Assembly: GCA_035543115.1 (NCBI GenBank)
Contig: DATKKF010000103.1
Span: 1-37,905, forward strand
DNA from: RPRB01 sp035543115
Lineage (GTDB): Bacteria > Myxococcota > Myxococcia > Myxococcales > Myxococcaceae
DNA length: 37,905 nucleotides
Reading direction: 5' to 3'
Positions 25,990 through 34,351 of this stretch are shown here, in pieces; position 1 is the stretch's first letter, and each line of letters begins with the position of its first letter. The notes under the pieces were generated by a model. It was not told the origin of the DNA. It saw only the letters and a program-made list of their open reading frames with translations, and made no database searches. The position numbers and the translations under genes were made by a program.

Positions 25990-28074
25990 ATGGCTGGCTT
26001 CGAGCTCGTCACCGATTACCGACCGCAGGGAGATCAGCCGAGGGCGATCGCCGAGCTGGTGGAGGGTGTGCTCCGCGGCGACACCCACCAGACGCTGCTC
26101 GGGGTGACCGGCTCGGGCAAGACCTTCACCATGGCCAACGTGGTCGCGCAGGTGCAGCGGCCCACGCTGGTCATCGTGCACAACAAGACCCTGGCCGCGC
26201 AGCTCTACGGCGAGTTCCGTGAGCTGTTCCCGAAGAACGCCGTCGAGTACTTCATCAGCTACTTCGACTACTACCCGCCCGAGGCGTACATCCCGTCGTC
26301 GGACACGTACATCGAGAAGGACTCCTTCATCAACGACGAGATCGAGCGGATGCGCCACTCGGCCACCCACTCGCTCCGGACGCGCGACGACGTGCTGATC
26401 GTCGCCTCGGTGTCCTGCATCTACGGCCTCGGCACCGCCCGGAGCTACATGGCGCTGGCGGCGACGGCGCAGAGGGGCGGCGAGCTGGGCCGCGATGTCC
26501 TGATGCGCCGGCTGGTCGACGCGCAGTACACCCGCAACGACCTCGACTTCCACCGCGGGACGTTCCGTGTCCGCGGCGACACGGTGGAGGTGTTCCCGGC
26601 GTACGAGGAGGAGCGGGCGGTCCGGATCGAGTTCTTCGGCGACACGGTGGAGCGCATCACCGAGTTCGATCCCCTCCGCGGGCAGTCGCTGGCCCAGCTG
26701 GAAAAGATCGTCGTCTTCCCCGCCAGCCACTACGTCACCGAGGAGGAGCAGCGGGCGCGCGCCATCCGCGACATTCGCGACGAGCTGCGGGAGCGGCTGC
26801 AGTGGTTCCGCGCCCACGGAAAGCTGCTCGAGGCCCAGCGGCTCGAGGAGCGGACGATGTACGACCTGGAGATGATGGAGCAGGTCGGGTTCTGCAACGG
26901 CATCGAGAACTACAGCCGGCACCTCTCCGGCCGGGCCGCGGGCGAGGCCCCGCCGTGCCTCCTGGACTATTTCCCGAAGAACCTCCTGGTGCTGCTGGAC
27001 GAGAGCCACCAGACGGTGCCGCAGATCGGCGCGATGTTCCGTGGCGACCGGAGCCGCAAGGAGACGCTGGTGGAGTACGGCTTCCGGCTCCCCAGCGCGC
27101 TCGACAACCGGCCGCTGAAGTTCGACGAGTTCGAGGCGATGGTGCCCCAGGCCATCTACGTGAGCGCGACGCCGGGCGAGTACGAGCTGCAGCGGAGCCA
27201 CGGGGTCGTGGTGGAGCAGGTCATCCGACCGACCGGGCTGACCGATCCGCTGGTCGAGGTGCGCCCGGCGCGGAACCAGGTGGAGGACCTGCTCGAGGAG
27301 GTGCGGCTGCGGGCCCAGGCCAAGGAGCGGGTCCTGGTGACCACGCTCACCAAGCGGATGGCGGAAGACCTGACCGAGTACTTCGCCGACGTCGGAGTGC
27401 GGGTCCGCTATCTCCACTCGGACATCGACGCGCTGGAGCGGACCGCGATCATCCGTGACCTCCGCCGCGGCGAGTTCGACGTGCTGGTGGGCATCAACCT
27501 CCTGCGCGAGGGCCTGGACATCCCCGAGGTGTCGCTGGTGGCCATCCTCGACGCGGACAAGGAGGGCTTCCTCCGGAGCCAGGTGAGCCTCATCCAGACC
27601 ATCGGCCGTGCGGCCCGCCACGTGGCGGGCCGGGTCCTGATGTACGCCGACCAGGTGACCGATTCGATGCAGCTGGCGCTCGACGAGACGAGCCGCCGCC
27701 GGACGCTGCAAGAATGCTGGAACCGTGACCACGGCATCACGCCCCAGGGCGTGAAGAAGGCGATCCTCGACCTGAGCGAGGTGCTCTATCGCTCGGACGG
27801 CGGGTTGGCGCTGCCGAAGGCCGCGGAGGACGAGCTGATGACCGCCGAGGAGCTGGCCCGGCTCACCCGGGAGTACTCGGCCGAGATGCACAAGGCGGCG
27901 GACGACATGGAGTTCGAGCGGGCGGCGGAGCTCCGCGACAAGGTGCTGCTCCTCAAGGACATGGATCTGGGCCTCAAGCCGCCGTCGCGCTCGCTCCTCG
28001 AGACCGGCGCGCAGCGCGAGGAGAAGGCGCAGCCTCGCCGGAGGGCCGCCGGGCGGGGCAGGAAGCGGCGCTGA
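25990..28074 (+). CDS. uvrB: UvrABC excinuclease subunit B
   Basis: 694 residues. UvrB receives damaged DNA from UvrA, checks the lesion using its ATPase and recruits UvrC for incision. Motifs: Walker A GVTGSGKT (38-45), beta-hairpin YYPPEAYIPSSDTYIEKD near 95-112, DESHQTVPQ (Walker B), YVSATPGEYE, GINLLREGLDIPEVSLV and QTIGRAARH. The C-terminus (about 630-660, FERAAELRDKVLLLKD) is the UVR motif that binds UvrC. The ATG at 25990 gives the standard N-terminus FELVTDYRPQGDQP. The stop overlaps the uvrC start by one base (TGATG). Confidence 0.98.
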   Translation: MAGFELVTDYRPQGDQPRAIAELVEGVLRGDTHQTLLGVTGSGKTFTMANVVAQVQRPTLVIVHNKTLAAQLYGEFRELFPKNAVEYFISYFDYYPPEAYIPSSDTYIEKDSFINDEIERMRHSATHSLRTRDDVLIVASVSCIYGLGTARSYMALAATAQRGGELGRDVLMRRLVDAQYTRNDLDFHRGTFRVRGDTVEVFPAYEEERAVRIEFFGDTVERITEFDPLRGQSLAQLEKIVVFPASHYVTEEEQRARAIRDIRDELRERLQWFRAHGKLLEAQRLEERTMYDLEMMEQVGFCNGIENYSRHLSGRAAGEAPPCLLDYFPKNLLVLLDESHQTVPQIGAMFRGDRSRKETLVEYGFRLPSALDNRPLKFDEFEAMVPQAIYVSATPGEYELQRSHGVVVEQVIRPTGLTDPLVEVRPARNQVEDLLEEVRLRAQAKERVLVTTLTKRMAEDLTEYFADVGVRVRYLHSDIDALERTAIIRDLRRGEFDVLVGINLLREGLDIPEVSLVAILDADKEGFLRSQVSLIQTIGRAARHVAGRVLMYADQVTDSMQLALDETSRRRTLQECWNRDHGITPQGVKKAILDLSEVLYRSDGGLALPKAAEDELMTAEELARLTREYSAEMHKAADDMEFERAAELRDKVLLLKDMDLGLKPPSRSLLETGAQREEKAQPRRRAAGRGRKRR

Positions 28075-30029
28075 TGCCCTCGGCGGCGCTCGAGGAGAAG
28101 CTGGAGCGGCTCCCCGCCGCACCGGGCGTCTATCTCATGAAGGACGCCCGGGGAGAGGTCATCTACGTCGGCAAGGCGGTGAACCTTCGCAGCCGGGTGC
28201 GGTCGTACTTCGGACGGAGCAGCGACACCCGGGCCTTCATCCCCTTCCTCGAGTCGGTGCTGGCCGACCTCGACACCGTGGTGGTGAGCAACGAGAAGGA
28301 GGCGCTCCTCCTCGAGAACGAGCTCATCAAGCGGCACCAGCCACGGTTCAACGTCCTGCTCAAGGACGACAAGAACTTCATCTGCCTGCGTCTGGACCCT
28401 TCCGGGGAGTGGCCGCGGCTGGAGGTGGTGCGGCGGTTCAAGCGGGACGGGGCGATGTACTTCGGCCCGTACGCGAGCGCGAGCAGCATCCGGGAGACGC
28501 TGCGGATCATCAACCGCTACTTCCAGCTCCGGACCTGCTCGGACCACGTGCTCCATCACCGGAAACGGCCCTGCCTGCTCCATCAGATCGGCCGCTGCCC
28601 GGCGCCGTGCGTCTACGACGTCTCGCGCGCGGAGTACGCCGAGTCGGTGCGGGAGGTGGCGCTGTTCCTGGAGGGCAAGGGTGGGGAGCTGCTCGAGGCG
28701 CTCCGGGGGCGGATGAAGGCCGCGGCGCAGGCGCTCCGGTTCGAGCAGGCGGCGCGGCTCCGGGACCAGCTCTTCGCCATCGAGCGATCGCTCGAGCGGC
28801 AGAAGATCGCCACCACCGAGCCCATCGACCAGGACGTGTTCGGCTACCACCGGGAGGCGGACCGGCTGGTCGTCTACGTGCTCTACGTCCGGCAAGGGCG
28901 CCTCAACGGCGGCCAGGCCTTCCCGTTCACCGGCCAGGAGTTCCCGGACGAGGAGCTGCTCGGCAGCTTCGTCAACCTCTACTACGGCGAGGACAACGTG
29001 CTCCCCGACGAGGTCCTTCTCCCGCTGCGGCCGGAGGGTGGGCTGGAGCCGCTGGCCGAGCTGCTCACCGAGAAGCGGGGCCGGCGGGTGCGGGTCCTCG
29101 TTCCGCAGCGGGGGGAGAAGCTCCGGCTGGTGGAGATGAGCGTGGCCAACGCCCGGCAGGCGCTGCTCGACCAGCGGAGGAGCCGCGACGAGCTGGAGAA
29201 GGTCCTCGAGCGGCTCCAGGACCGGCTCCACCTCTCGGCGCCTCCGCGGCGGATGGAGTGCTTCGACATCTCGCACTTCCAGGGGAGCAGCATCGTCGCC
29301 AGCCAGGTGGCGATGACCGACGGCGAGCTGGACCGCGCCCGCTACCGGCGGTTCCGGATCAAGAGCGTGCAGGCCCAGAACGACTTCGCGTCGATGTACG
29401 AGGTGGTGAGCCGGCGACTGCGGCGCGGACAGGAGGCCAGTGACCTTCCCGACCTCCTGGTCATCGACGGTGGGAAGGGGCAGCTGGCCTCGGCGCGGGC
29501 GGCGATGAAGGACGTCGGGGTCACCATCGACGTGGTGGGCCTGGCCAAGTCGCGCGAGCTGGACTCGGACGATGGGGCTGGCGCATCGGCCCGGAGCCCC
29601 GAGCGGGTGTTCATCCCCGAGAAGCGAGACCCCATCGTCCTGCCGCAGAACTCGCCCGAGCTCTTCCTGCTGGTCCGGCTCCGGGACGAGGCGCACCGCT
29701 TCGCCATCACCTACCAGCAGAAGCTGATGCGCCGGCGGAACTTCAAGAGCGTGCTGGAGGACATTCCCGGGGTGGGCGAAGGGCGAAAGAAGGCGCTGCT
29801 CCGGGCGTTCGGCTCGCTCAAGCGCATCCGCGAGGCGAGCATCGAGGAGCTGGCCTCCGAGGCCGGGGTGGGGACGACGCTCGCCGAGCGGATCCACGCC
29901 CATCTGCATGCCACCGACGCCGAGCTGCGCCGGGAAGTGGCCGAAGGACAGGTGGACGGGGACGCCGTCCGTGAAGCCTCGCTGGAAGATGCGGTGGCGG
30001 CCGAATCGCCCCCCGACGGCGGCGTCTGA
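28074..30029 (+). CDS. uvrC: UvrABC excinuclease subunit C
   Basis: 651 residues, slightly long for the family because of a polar C-terminal tail. It cuts on both sides of the lesion in nucleotide excision repair. An N-terminal GIY-YIG nuclease (GVYLMKDARGEVIYVGKA) makes the 3' cut; a UVR motif (FEQAARLRDQLFAIE) binds UvrB; the RNase H-like domain (CFDISHFQGSSIVAS, QNDFASMYEVVSRR, DLLVIDGGKGQL) makes the 5' cut; and two helix-hairpin-helix units (DIPGVGEGRKKALLRAFGS, LASEAGVGTTLAERI) bind DNA. Four cysteines (CSDH...CLLHQIGRCPAPC) match the UvrC cluster region. The start is fused to the uvrB stop (TGATG). Confidence 0.98.
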   Translation: MPSAALEEKLERLPAAPGVYLMKDARGEVIYVGKAVNLRSRVRSYFGRSSDTRAFIPFLESVLADLDTVVVSNEKEALLLENELIKRHQPRFNVLLKDDKNFICLRLDPSGEWPRLEVVRRFKRDGAMYFGPYASASSIRETLRIINRYFQLRTCSDHVLHHRKRPCLLHQIGRCPAPCVYDVSRAEYAESVREVALFLEGKGGELLEALRGRMKAAAQALRFEQAARLRDQLFAIERSLERQKIATTEPIDQDVFGYHREADRLVVYVLYVRQGRLNGGQAFPFTGQEFPDEELLGSFVNLYYGEDNVLPDEVLLPLRPEGGLEPLAELLTEKRGRRVRVLVPQRGEKLRLVEMSVANARQALLDQRRSRDELEKVLERLQDRLHLSAPPRRMECFDISHFQGSSIVASQVAMTDGELDRARYRRFRIKSVQAQNDFASMYEVVSRRLRRGQEASDLPDLLVIDGGKGQLASARAAMKDVGVTIDVVGLAKSRELDSDDGAGASARSPERVFIPEKRDPIVLPQNSPELFLLVRLRDEAHRFAITYQQKLMRRRNFKSVLEDIPGVGEGRKKALLRAFGSLKRIREASIEELASEAGVGTTLAERIHAHLHATDAELRREVAEGQVDGDAVREASLEDAVAAESPPDGGV

Positions 30030-30062
30030 GGGCTACGCTGCTGCGGCGGACGGAGGTATCGC

Positions 30063-30484
30063 GTGCGACTCGCCCCGAGGGTCATTCCCAACATAACCAG
30101 GCGACCCGCGCGGCCCTCGAGCGGCGGGGCCACGACCAGAGCAAGTTCGACCAGGTGAGGCGGGAGATGGCCGACGTCCGCGGCTTCAAGATGGGGGACG
30201 AGGGCATCGACGACGCGGTCGACCAAATGATCGAGTTCCTGCTCCTCAGCCGCAACGTCGAGGAGGTCTTTTCCGGGGACGACGTCCTCCGCCCGAAGGT
30301 TCTCGCGGTGATGAAGAAGTACCTCGACGTCGAGGAAGGGGCGCCCCCCAGCCGCTCAGGTGGGGGAAGCGCTCCGCCGCCGAGCTTCCGAGGGCAGCCC
30401 TCGGGTGGGGTGCCGGCCGAGGCGCGGGCGTCGGACGCGCCGCCGCCCGTTCCGCCGGAGAAGGACCCGGACCACGTCGAGTGA
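30063..30484 (+). pseudogene. Broken DUF507 copy (internal deletion and frameshift)
   Basis: GTG 30063 with GGAGG six bases upstream starts VRLAPRVIPN, matching MRLYPKVIPV of the intact DUF507 gene at 30655. Then about 127 bases found in that gene (codons 11-53) are missing, and the frame shifts. The first frame ends after 31 residues at TGA 30156-30158. The matching protein resumes in another frame at 30095 (NQATRAALERRGHDQSKFDQVRREMADVRGFK..., 30095-30340) and is open to TGA 30484; its first start is GTG 30155, which overlaps the TGA (GTGA), so a 109-residue C-terminal fragment could still be made. The last 48 residues are a new Pro/Gly/Ala-rich, acidic-ended tail unlike the intact copy. 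Clear tandem duplication with decay; whether anything is expressed is unknown. Confidence 0.8.
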
Positions 30485-30536
30485 GCGGCGGTCTCCCCCA
30501 GGCCCGCGAGGCTCGACCGGCCGCCTGCTGGCGAGG

Positions 30537-30560
30537 ACGAAAAAAGTCCCTGTTTTCGTT
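30537..30560. repeat. AT-rich 7-bp inverted repeat
   Basis: ACGAAAA (30537-30543) and TTTTCGT (30554-30560) are exact reverse complements with a 10-base spacer. It is one of few A/T-rich spots in the window and lies directly before the candidate promoter of the intact DUF507 gene. Confidence 0.45.
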
Positions 30561-30590
30561 GCGGCGCGGCGCTCCCGGTGATGTATAGCG
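30560..30590 (+). promoter_or_regulatory. Candidate promoter of the intact DUF507 gene
   Basis: TTGCGG (30560-30565) and TATAGC (30585-30590), preceded by TG at 30583-30584, with a long 19-base spacing. Transcription would start near 30597, leaving a leader of about 58 bases to ATG 30655. Confidence 0.4.
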
Positions 30591-30654
30591 GGGGCTTCCA
30601 CGAGCGACGCCGGCAGTCAATCTTCGGGGGCACCGCCGGTACCCAGGAAGGCTT

Positions 30655-31173
30655 ATGAGGCTTTATCCCAAGGTGATTCCCGTCATCTCCCGCGAGACGA
30701 TCCAGCTGCTGATGCAGGACGGGGACATCGAGGTCGAGCCGATGCGGATCGCCGACGCAGAGATGGACCTCTCCGCCATCATGCGCGAGTACCTCACCAA
30801 CGAGGAGCGCGTGAACCAGGCGACCAGGGAGGCGCTCGAGCGCCGGGGCTACGACTACAGCAAGTTCAACCAGGTGAAGCGCGAGATGGCGGACGTCCGC
30901 GGCTTCAAGATGGGCGACGAGGGCATCGAGTACGTCATCAACCAGATGATCGAGTTCCTCCTCATCAGCCGGAATGTCGAGGAGGTCTTCGCCGCGGACA
31001 ACGTGCTCCGGCAGAAGATCTTCGCGGTGATGAAGAAGCACCTCGATGTCGACGACGAGATCGACCGCGAGGCGCGCGCCCGGCTGAAGCACCTGCAGGA
31101 AGGCACCAGCGCCTTCGACATCGAGTACAACAAGACCGTCGAGCAGATCCGCCGCGCCCGCGGACTGATCTGA
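30655..31173 (+). CDS. DUF507 family protein
   Basis: 172 residues, the full form of the family: MRLYPKVIPVISRETIQLLM, ERVNQATREALERRGYDYSKFNQVKREMADVRGFKMGDEG, INQMIEFLLISRNVEEVFAADNVLRQKI and IEYNKTVEQIRRARGLI. All predicted helical, no signal peptide or membrane segment. DUF507 is known from Myxococcota, Aquificota and Campylobacterota; its function is not established. Its central block is nearly identical to the broken copy 600 bases upstream. It is followed by GC-rich hairpins. Confidence 0.9.
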   Translation: MRLYPKVIPVISRETIQLLMQDGDIEVEPMRIADAEMDLSAIMREYLTNEERVNQATREALERRGYDYSKFNQVKREMADVRGFKMGDEGIEYVINQMIEFLLISRNVEEVFAADNVLRQKIFAVMKKHLDVDDEIDREARARLKHLQEGTSAFDIEYNKTVEQIRRARGLI

Positions 31174-31200
31174 CCGGCGGCGCCGGCCCACCCCGAGGGG
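31174..31200 (+). terminator. Tandem hairpins after DUF507
   Basis: CCGGC-GGC-GCCGG (31174-31186) starts right at the stop codon and CCCC-GA-GGGG (31191-31200) follows. No T-run. Confidence 0.35.
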
Positions 31201-31552
31201 CTGACTCTCCGCCGCGCCCCGGCGGCGAGCCCATCGTCGCGAGCCGCTTCTCTCTCCGCCTCGTCGAGCGCCCTGGACTCCCGGCCGGCCGTGTCGGCGA
31301 GGTGTCCGACACCGTCCGTTCGAGATGCCCCGCCCGAGGGCGGTGCCTGGCTTCCCGAACGCGGAGCACCGGGGGTTCCCCTGCCCGCGACGCCGCCGCC
31401 GGCGGGACGGACGCACCTCCCCCGACCTGGCTCCCGCCGCCGGCCGCGCTCTCCGGTCCCCGACGAGCCACTCCGCGAGAGCAAGCACGTGCGGTTCGGG
31501 GTGCGCGCCTCGAAAATTGACCCGTCAGGCCAGGCGTCTACCGTTCGCCTCC
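31201..31552. other. Non-coding gap with a nested palindrome
   Basis: No credible gene. At 31291-31313 two palindromes overlap: GTGTCGG (31291-31297) / CCGACAC (31306-31312), and GGTGTC-C-GACACC (31301-31313), a good dimeric-protein target. Near the end, TTGACC (31517-31522) and TACCGT (31539-31544, 16-base spacing) form a possible promoter ending 8 bases before the next GTG. Confidence 0.4.
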
Positions 31553-31915
31553 GTGTCCAGCTCAGAGCTCGCAGCCTCGACCTCTCCCGGAAGCTCTCTC
31601 GAGTCGCTCTCGCAGACGGCAGGTGATGCGCTCCGCCGCGCGCTCGCCTCGTCGGCCACCGGCGGGGTGCTCTCCACGCAGGTCGAGGAGGATCTGCGCT
31701 CGGCGCTGACCGGGCTCGAGGCGTTGCACGCGCACCTCGAGGATCTCGTGTCGACGCTCCTCGAGCCGTGTCCCACGCCGCTGGCCCTGGTGGAGGCCGC
31801 GGACGACTCGCGCGCCCAGGCGGCGCTCCTCTCGCTCGAGGAGACGCTCGGCTCGCTCCGCCGCCGCCTTGGCCAGGCCGCGGCCCAGCTGCGGATCCGG
31901 CCCGCCTCTTCGTGA
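31553..31915 (+). CDS. Small hypothetical helical protein
   Basis: About 120 residues from GTG 31553, placed 30 bases after a TTGACC box. The first 25 residues are Ser/Ala-rich; the rest (VEEDLRSALTGLEALHAHLEDLVSTLLEP, LSLEETLGSLRRRLGQAAAQLR) is amphipathic helix with coiled-coil tendency. No family is recognised. The opposite strand also has a serine-rich frame here, which looks like a shadow. Could be a real small protein or chance in GC-rich DNA. Confidence 0.45.
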   Translation: MSSSELAASTSPGSSLESLSQTAGDALRRALASSATGGVLSTQVEEDLRSALTGLEALHAHLEDLVSTLLEPCPTPLALVEAADDSRAQAALLSLEETLGSLRRRLGQAAAQLRIRPASS

Positions 31916-32011
31916 CCGGCCACTCGAAGGCCGATCGCCGCCGCCCGGACCTCGCCGACGATTGCCGCCTGACGACGCCCTGACTCGGATCTCGACTGCG
32001 GCCGCCCTGAC

Positions 32012-33349
32012 CTAGAGCCCGGCGAAGGACAGGCCGAGCCGGGCCACGCCGCCGAGCGCCAGCAGCCACACCGGGTTCACGTCGAAGCGCACCGCGGTCA
32101 GCGCGGTCGCCGCGGCGATGCCCACCTCGACCTTGGCGTCGAAGCTCCCGCCCAAGGTGATGGCCGCCGCCGCCATCAGCCCGACCACCGCCGGGGTGAG
32201 CCCGCGCAGCGCTGCGCGCACCCAGCGCCGCGAGCGCACGCGGTCGAGCCAGGTCCCGAGCAAGCCCACCAGCGCGAACGGCCCCGAGAAGATGGCGACG
32301 GTGGCCACCCCCGCCCCCAGCCAGCCATGCTGCAGATACCCGATGAAGGTGGCCATCAGCAGCACCGGACCGGGGGTGAGCTTCCCGATGGCCACCGCAT
32401 CGGCGAACTGGCGATCGGTGATCCAGTTGTGGGCGTGCACCATCTGCCGGAGGTGCGGGATGATCGCGAACCCGCCCCCGTACGCGCCGAGCCCGGTGCG
32501 GAAGTAGACCACCGCCATCTCGATCAGCTGTGCGTCGAGCCCGGTGGCATGCACCACCGCGACGAGCACCCCCAGCGTCCCGACCAGCAGCGGCGTGCGA
32601 AGGGTGGTGGTGGTGGACCCGGTCGACGCAGGCGACGGTGGGTTCGGGGGGCGATCGGCGCGTGGAGGCGGGTCCAGCGGCGCACCGTCCTCGGGGAGAG
32701 CCACCGGCGGCCGGCGGCCGACGAGGCCCCTCGCCCGGGCGATCGCCCTCCGCGCGCCGAGGTCGACCGCGAGGCCGGAGCAGATGGCGAGCAGCACCAC
32801 CTCGGCCGGCGAGGCGCTCCCCACCGCCGAGAGGAGCAGCGCGCCGGCGGCGACGCCCATCTGCCAGAGCTGGTTCACGCCGGTGCGAACCATCTTCAAG
32901 GTGATGGCGCAGATGATGCCCACCACCGCGGCGTTGAAGCCCGACAGCAGCCGGTCCGCGGAGGGCACCGTGCCGAAGCGGACGTAGATCCAGGAAAGCG
33001 CGCCCACTGCCAGCGCTCCGGGGAGCACGAAGCCCACGTACCCTGCCAACGCACCGGCCCACCCGCCGAAGCGCATCCCGATGTAGGCCAGCGCGTTCGC
33101 CGCGGCCCCGCCCGGCAGCATCTGGGAGACGGTCACCGTGTTGGAGAACTCGCGCGGGGTGAGCCAGCCACGCTTCTTCACCACCTCGCCGTCGATCTGC
33201 GACAGCACGCTGATGCCGCCACCGAAGCCCACGCATCCCAGCCGGAAGGCGGTGGTGAAGAGGTCTCGCCGGGAAGGGCGTTCGCGGGTGGTGGAGCGCG
33301 CGGTGGCCCGACGGAGCCATTCCGCTGTGCTGCCGAGGACACTGCTCAT
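32012..33349 (-). CDS. chrA: Chromate transporter, ChrA family
   Basis: 445 residues from ATG 33349 (with AGGG in CAGGGCTCCC just upstream; a frame 30 codons longer lacks support). It is the two-domain long form: an N-terminal CHR domain (FRLGCVGFGGGISVLSQ, MLPGGAAANALAYIG) and a C-terminal one (FRTGLGAYGGGFAIIPHL, KLTPGPVLLMATFIGY), joined by a proline-rich cytoplasmic linker (about 225-260). Ten or so hydrophobic segments. It exports chromate, usually with sulfate cues. No chromate reductase or regulator is next to it. A 9-bp inverted repeat lies upstream at 33372-33400. Confidence 0.93.
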   Translation of the reverse strand: MSSVLGSTAEWLRRATARSTTRERPSRRDLFTTAFRLGCVGFGGGISVLSQIDGEVVKKRGWLTPREFSNTVTVSQMLPGGAAANALAYIGMRFGGWAGALAGYVGFVLPGALAVGALSWIYVRFGTVPSADRLLSGFNAAVVGIICAITLKMVRTGVNQLWQMGVAAGALLLSAVGSASPAEVVLLAICSGLAVDLGARRAIARARGLVGRRPPVALPEDGAPLDPPPRADRPPNPPSPASTGSTTTTLRTPLLVGTLGVLVAVVHATGLDAQLIEMAVVYFRTGLGAYGGGFAIIPHLRQMVHAHNWITDRQFADAVAIGKLTPGPVLLMATFIGYLQHGWLGAGVATVAIFSGPFALVGLLGTWLDRVRSRRWVRAALRGLTPAVVGLMAAAAITLGGSFDAKVEVGIAAATALTAVRFDVNPVWLLALGGVARLGLSFAGL

Positions 33350-33371
33350 GGGAGCCCTGATGACTCTAACG

Positions 33372-33400
33372 CGCCCGGGATTCTGTGCGAGTCCCGGGCG
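33372..33400. repeat. 9-bp inverted repeat upstream of chrA
   Basis: CGCCCGGGA (33372-33380) is the exact reverse complement of TCCCGGGCG (33392-33400), with an 11-base loop, 23 bases before the chrA ATG. It may be an operator or a leader hairpin. Confidence 0.45.
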
Positions 33401-33499
33401 GCGGTGCCTCTGTTCGGATGGCCGCCGGCAAGGGCGCACCGGGACCAGCCGCGGAGGTGCAGCGGGCGCGCCGAGGACGAGGAGTGGAGGCGGAGCGGG

Positions 33500-33518
33500 G
33501 ACACGCCGGAGGCGTGTC
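33500..33518 (-). terminator. Hairpin at the end of the DUF3108 gene
   Basis: GACACGCC-TCC-GGCGTGTC on the minus strand, a perfect 8-bp stem with a 3-base loop, begins in the last base of the TAG stop. Strong, but no T-run follows. Confidence 0.55.
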
Positions 33519-34279
33519 TAGTGGCCCCGGGCGAGCGTGGATGGATCCACCGCGCGGCCGGGCTTGTAGTCCGTCCACTCGACGACGACGGGCCCGAGCG
33601 CGAAGTCCGCTTCCATCCGCATCGGGACGTGGGCGGCGTCGTCGCTGAACCACACCCGCAGCTCGCGGGCGGACAGCTTGCCGGAGAACTCGGTCCGGAG
33701 CCGCACCCGGATGGCCTGCTTCTCGCCGAGCGGCGTCTCCACCGGACCGCGGCCCTCGACCTGCGCGATCCCCTTGAACAGCTTCGAGCCGGTGAAGATG
33801 GGCACCGACAGCTCGTCGCCGTCTGCCAGCTGCGCGGTGCGGATGAGGAAGATGGCGGTGGCCACGTCGACCGAGCCGGGCGGCACGTCGACCTGGGCCT
33901 CGCGCGGCGACTCGCCCTCGACCTGACGGAAGACCTGCGCCTTCCCCGCGCCGGCGTCGAACTCGATCTTCAGCCGCCGCCGCTTCCGGTTCTCATCGGA
34001 GTACATCTCCAGGCCCCGGGACCGATTGCTCGCCGGATCCCACCAGGAGACGATCTTGTTCCGCATGGGGTAGACGACCAGGTCGCACCGGCCGTTGGTG
34101 ACGATGGGGAGGCTGCCCGGCCGGTCCGGGGATTCGGCGCCCACGCTGACGTCGGCCGTTCCTGCGGGCAGACCCAGCCAGCTCACCCGGTAGGTGATCT
34201 GCTCCCCGGGGCCGAGCGCGCCGGCGGGCAGGGACTCGGTGGGGGTGGCGAGCATCAGGGCCAGGACCACGGCAGACAC
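33518..34279 (-). CDS. DUF3108 domain protein, exported
   Basis: 253 residues from GTG 34279, chosen because it gives a good signal peptide (VSAVVLALMLATPTESLPAGA). The mature part has the DUF3108 pattern: GEQITYRVSWLGLPAGTADVSV, RNKIVSWWDP, RLKIEFDAG, DVATAIFLIRTAQL, VRLRTEFSGKLSARELRVWFSDDAAHVPMRMEADFALGPVVVEWTDYK. These proteins are periplasmic and of unknown function. It diverges from the zinc-ribbon gene with about 107 bases between starts, and ends in a hairpin. Confidence 0.82.
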   Translation of the reverse strand: MSAVVLALMLATPTESLPAGALGPGEQITYRVSWLGLPAGTADVSVGAESPDRPGSLPIVTNGRCDLVVYPMRNKIVSWWDPASNRSRGLEMYSDENRKRRRLKIEFDAGAGKAQVFRQVEGESPREAQVDVPPGSVDVATAIFLIRTAQLADGDELSVPIFTGSKLFKGIAQVEGRGPVETPLGEKQAIRVRLRTEFSGKLSARELRVWFSDDAAHVPMRMEADFALGPVVVEWTDYKPGRAVDPSTLARGH

Positions 34280-34326
34280 GCAGTGAAGTCTAGCCGTGGT
34301 CGCCGACGGATGCTCGGTCCTCTGCG

Positions 34327-34351
34327 GCACCGGGCCCGGCGGGCCCGGTGC
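34327..34351. repeat. 11-bp perfect GC hairpin between divergent genes
   Basis: GCACCGGGCCC (34327-34337) pairs with GGGCCCGGTGC (34341-34351) around a GGC loop. It lies midway between the starts of the DUF3108 and zinc-ribbon genes, where a terminator would serve neither gene, so an operator or a transcript-stabilising element is likelier. Confidence 0.5.

Noticed and set aside
30082..31488. A 468-codon minus-strand frame across both DUF507 copies
   Set aside because: It is antisense to recognisable DUF507 sequence and shows only a mirrored, duplicated pattern from the duplication.
31525..31923. 132-codon serine-rich minus-strand gene
   Set aside because: Low-complexity Ser/Arg composition with no helix pattern; the plus-strand frame is a better candidate.
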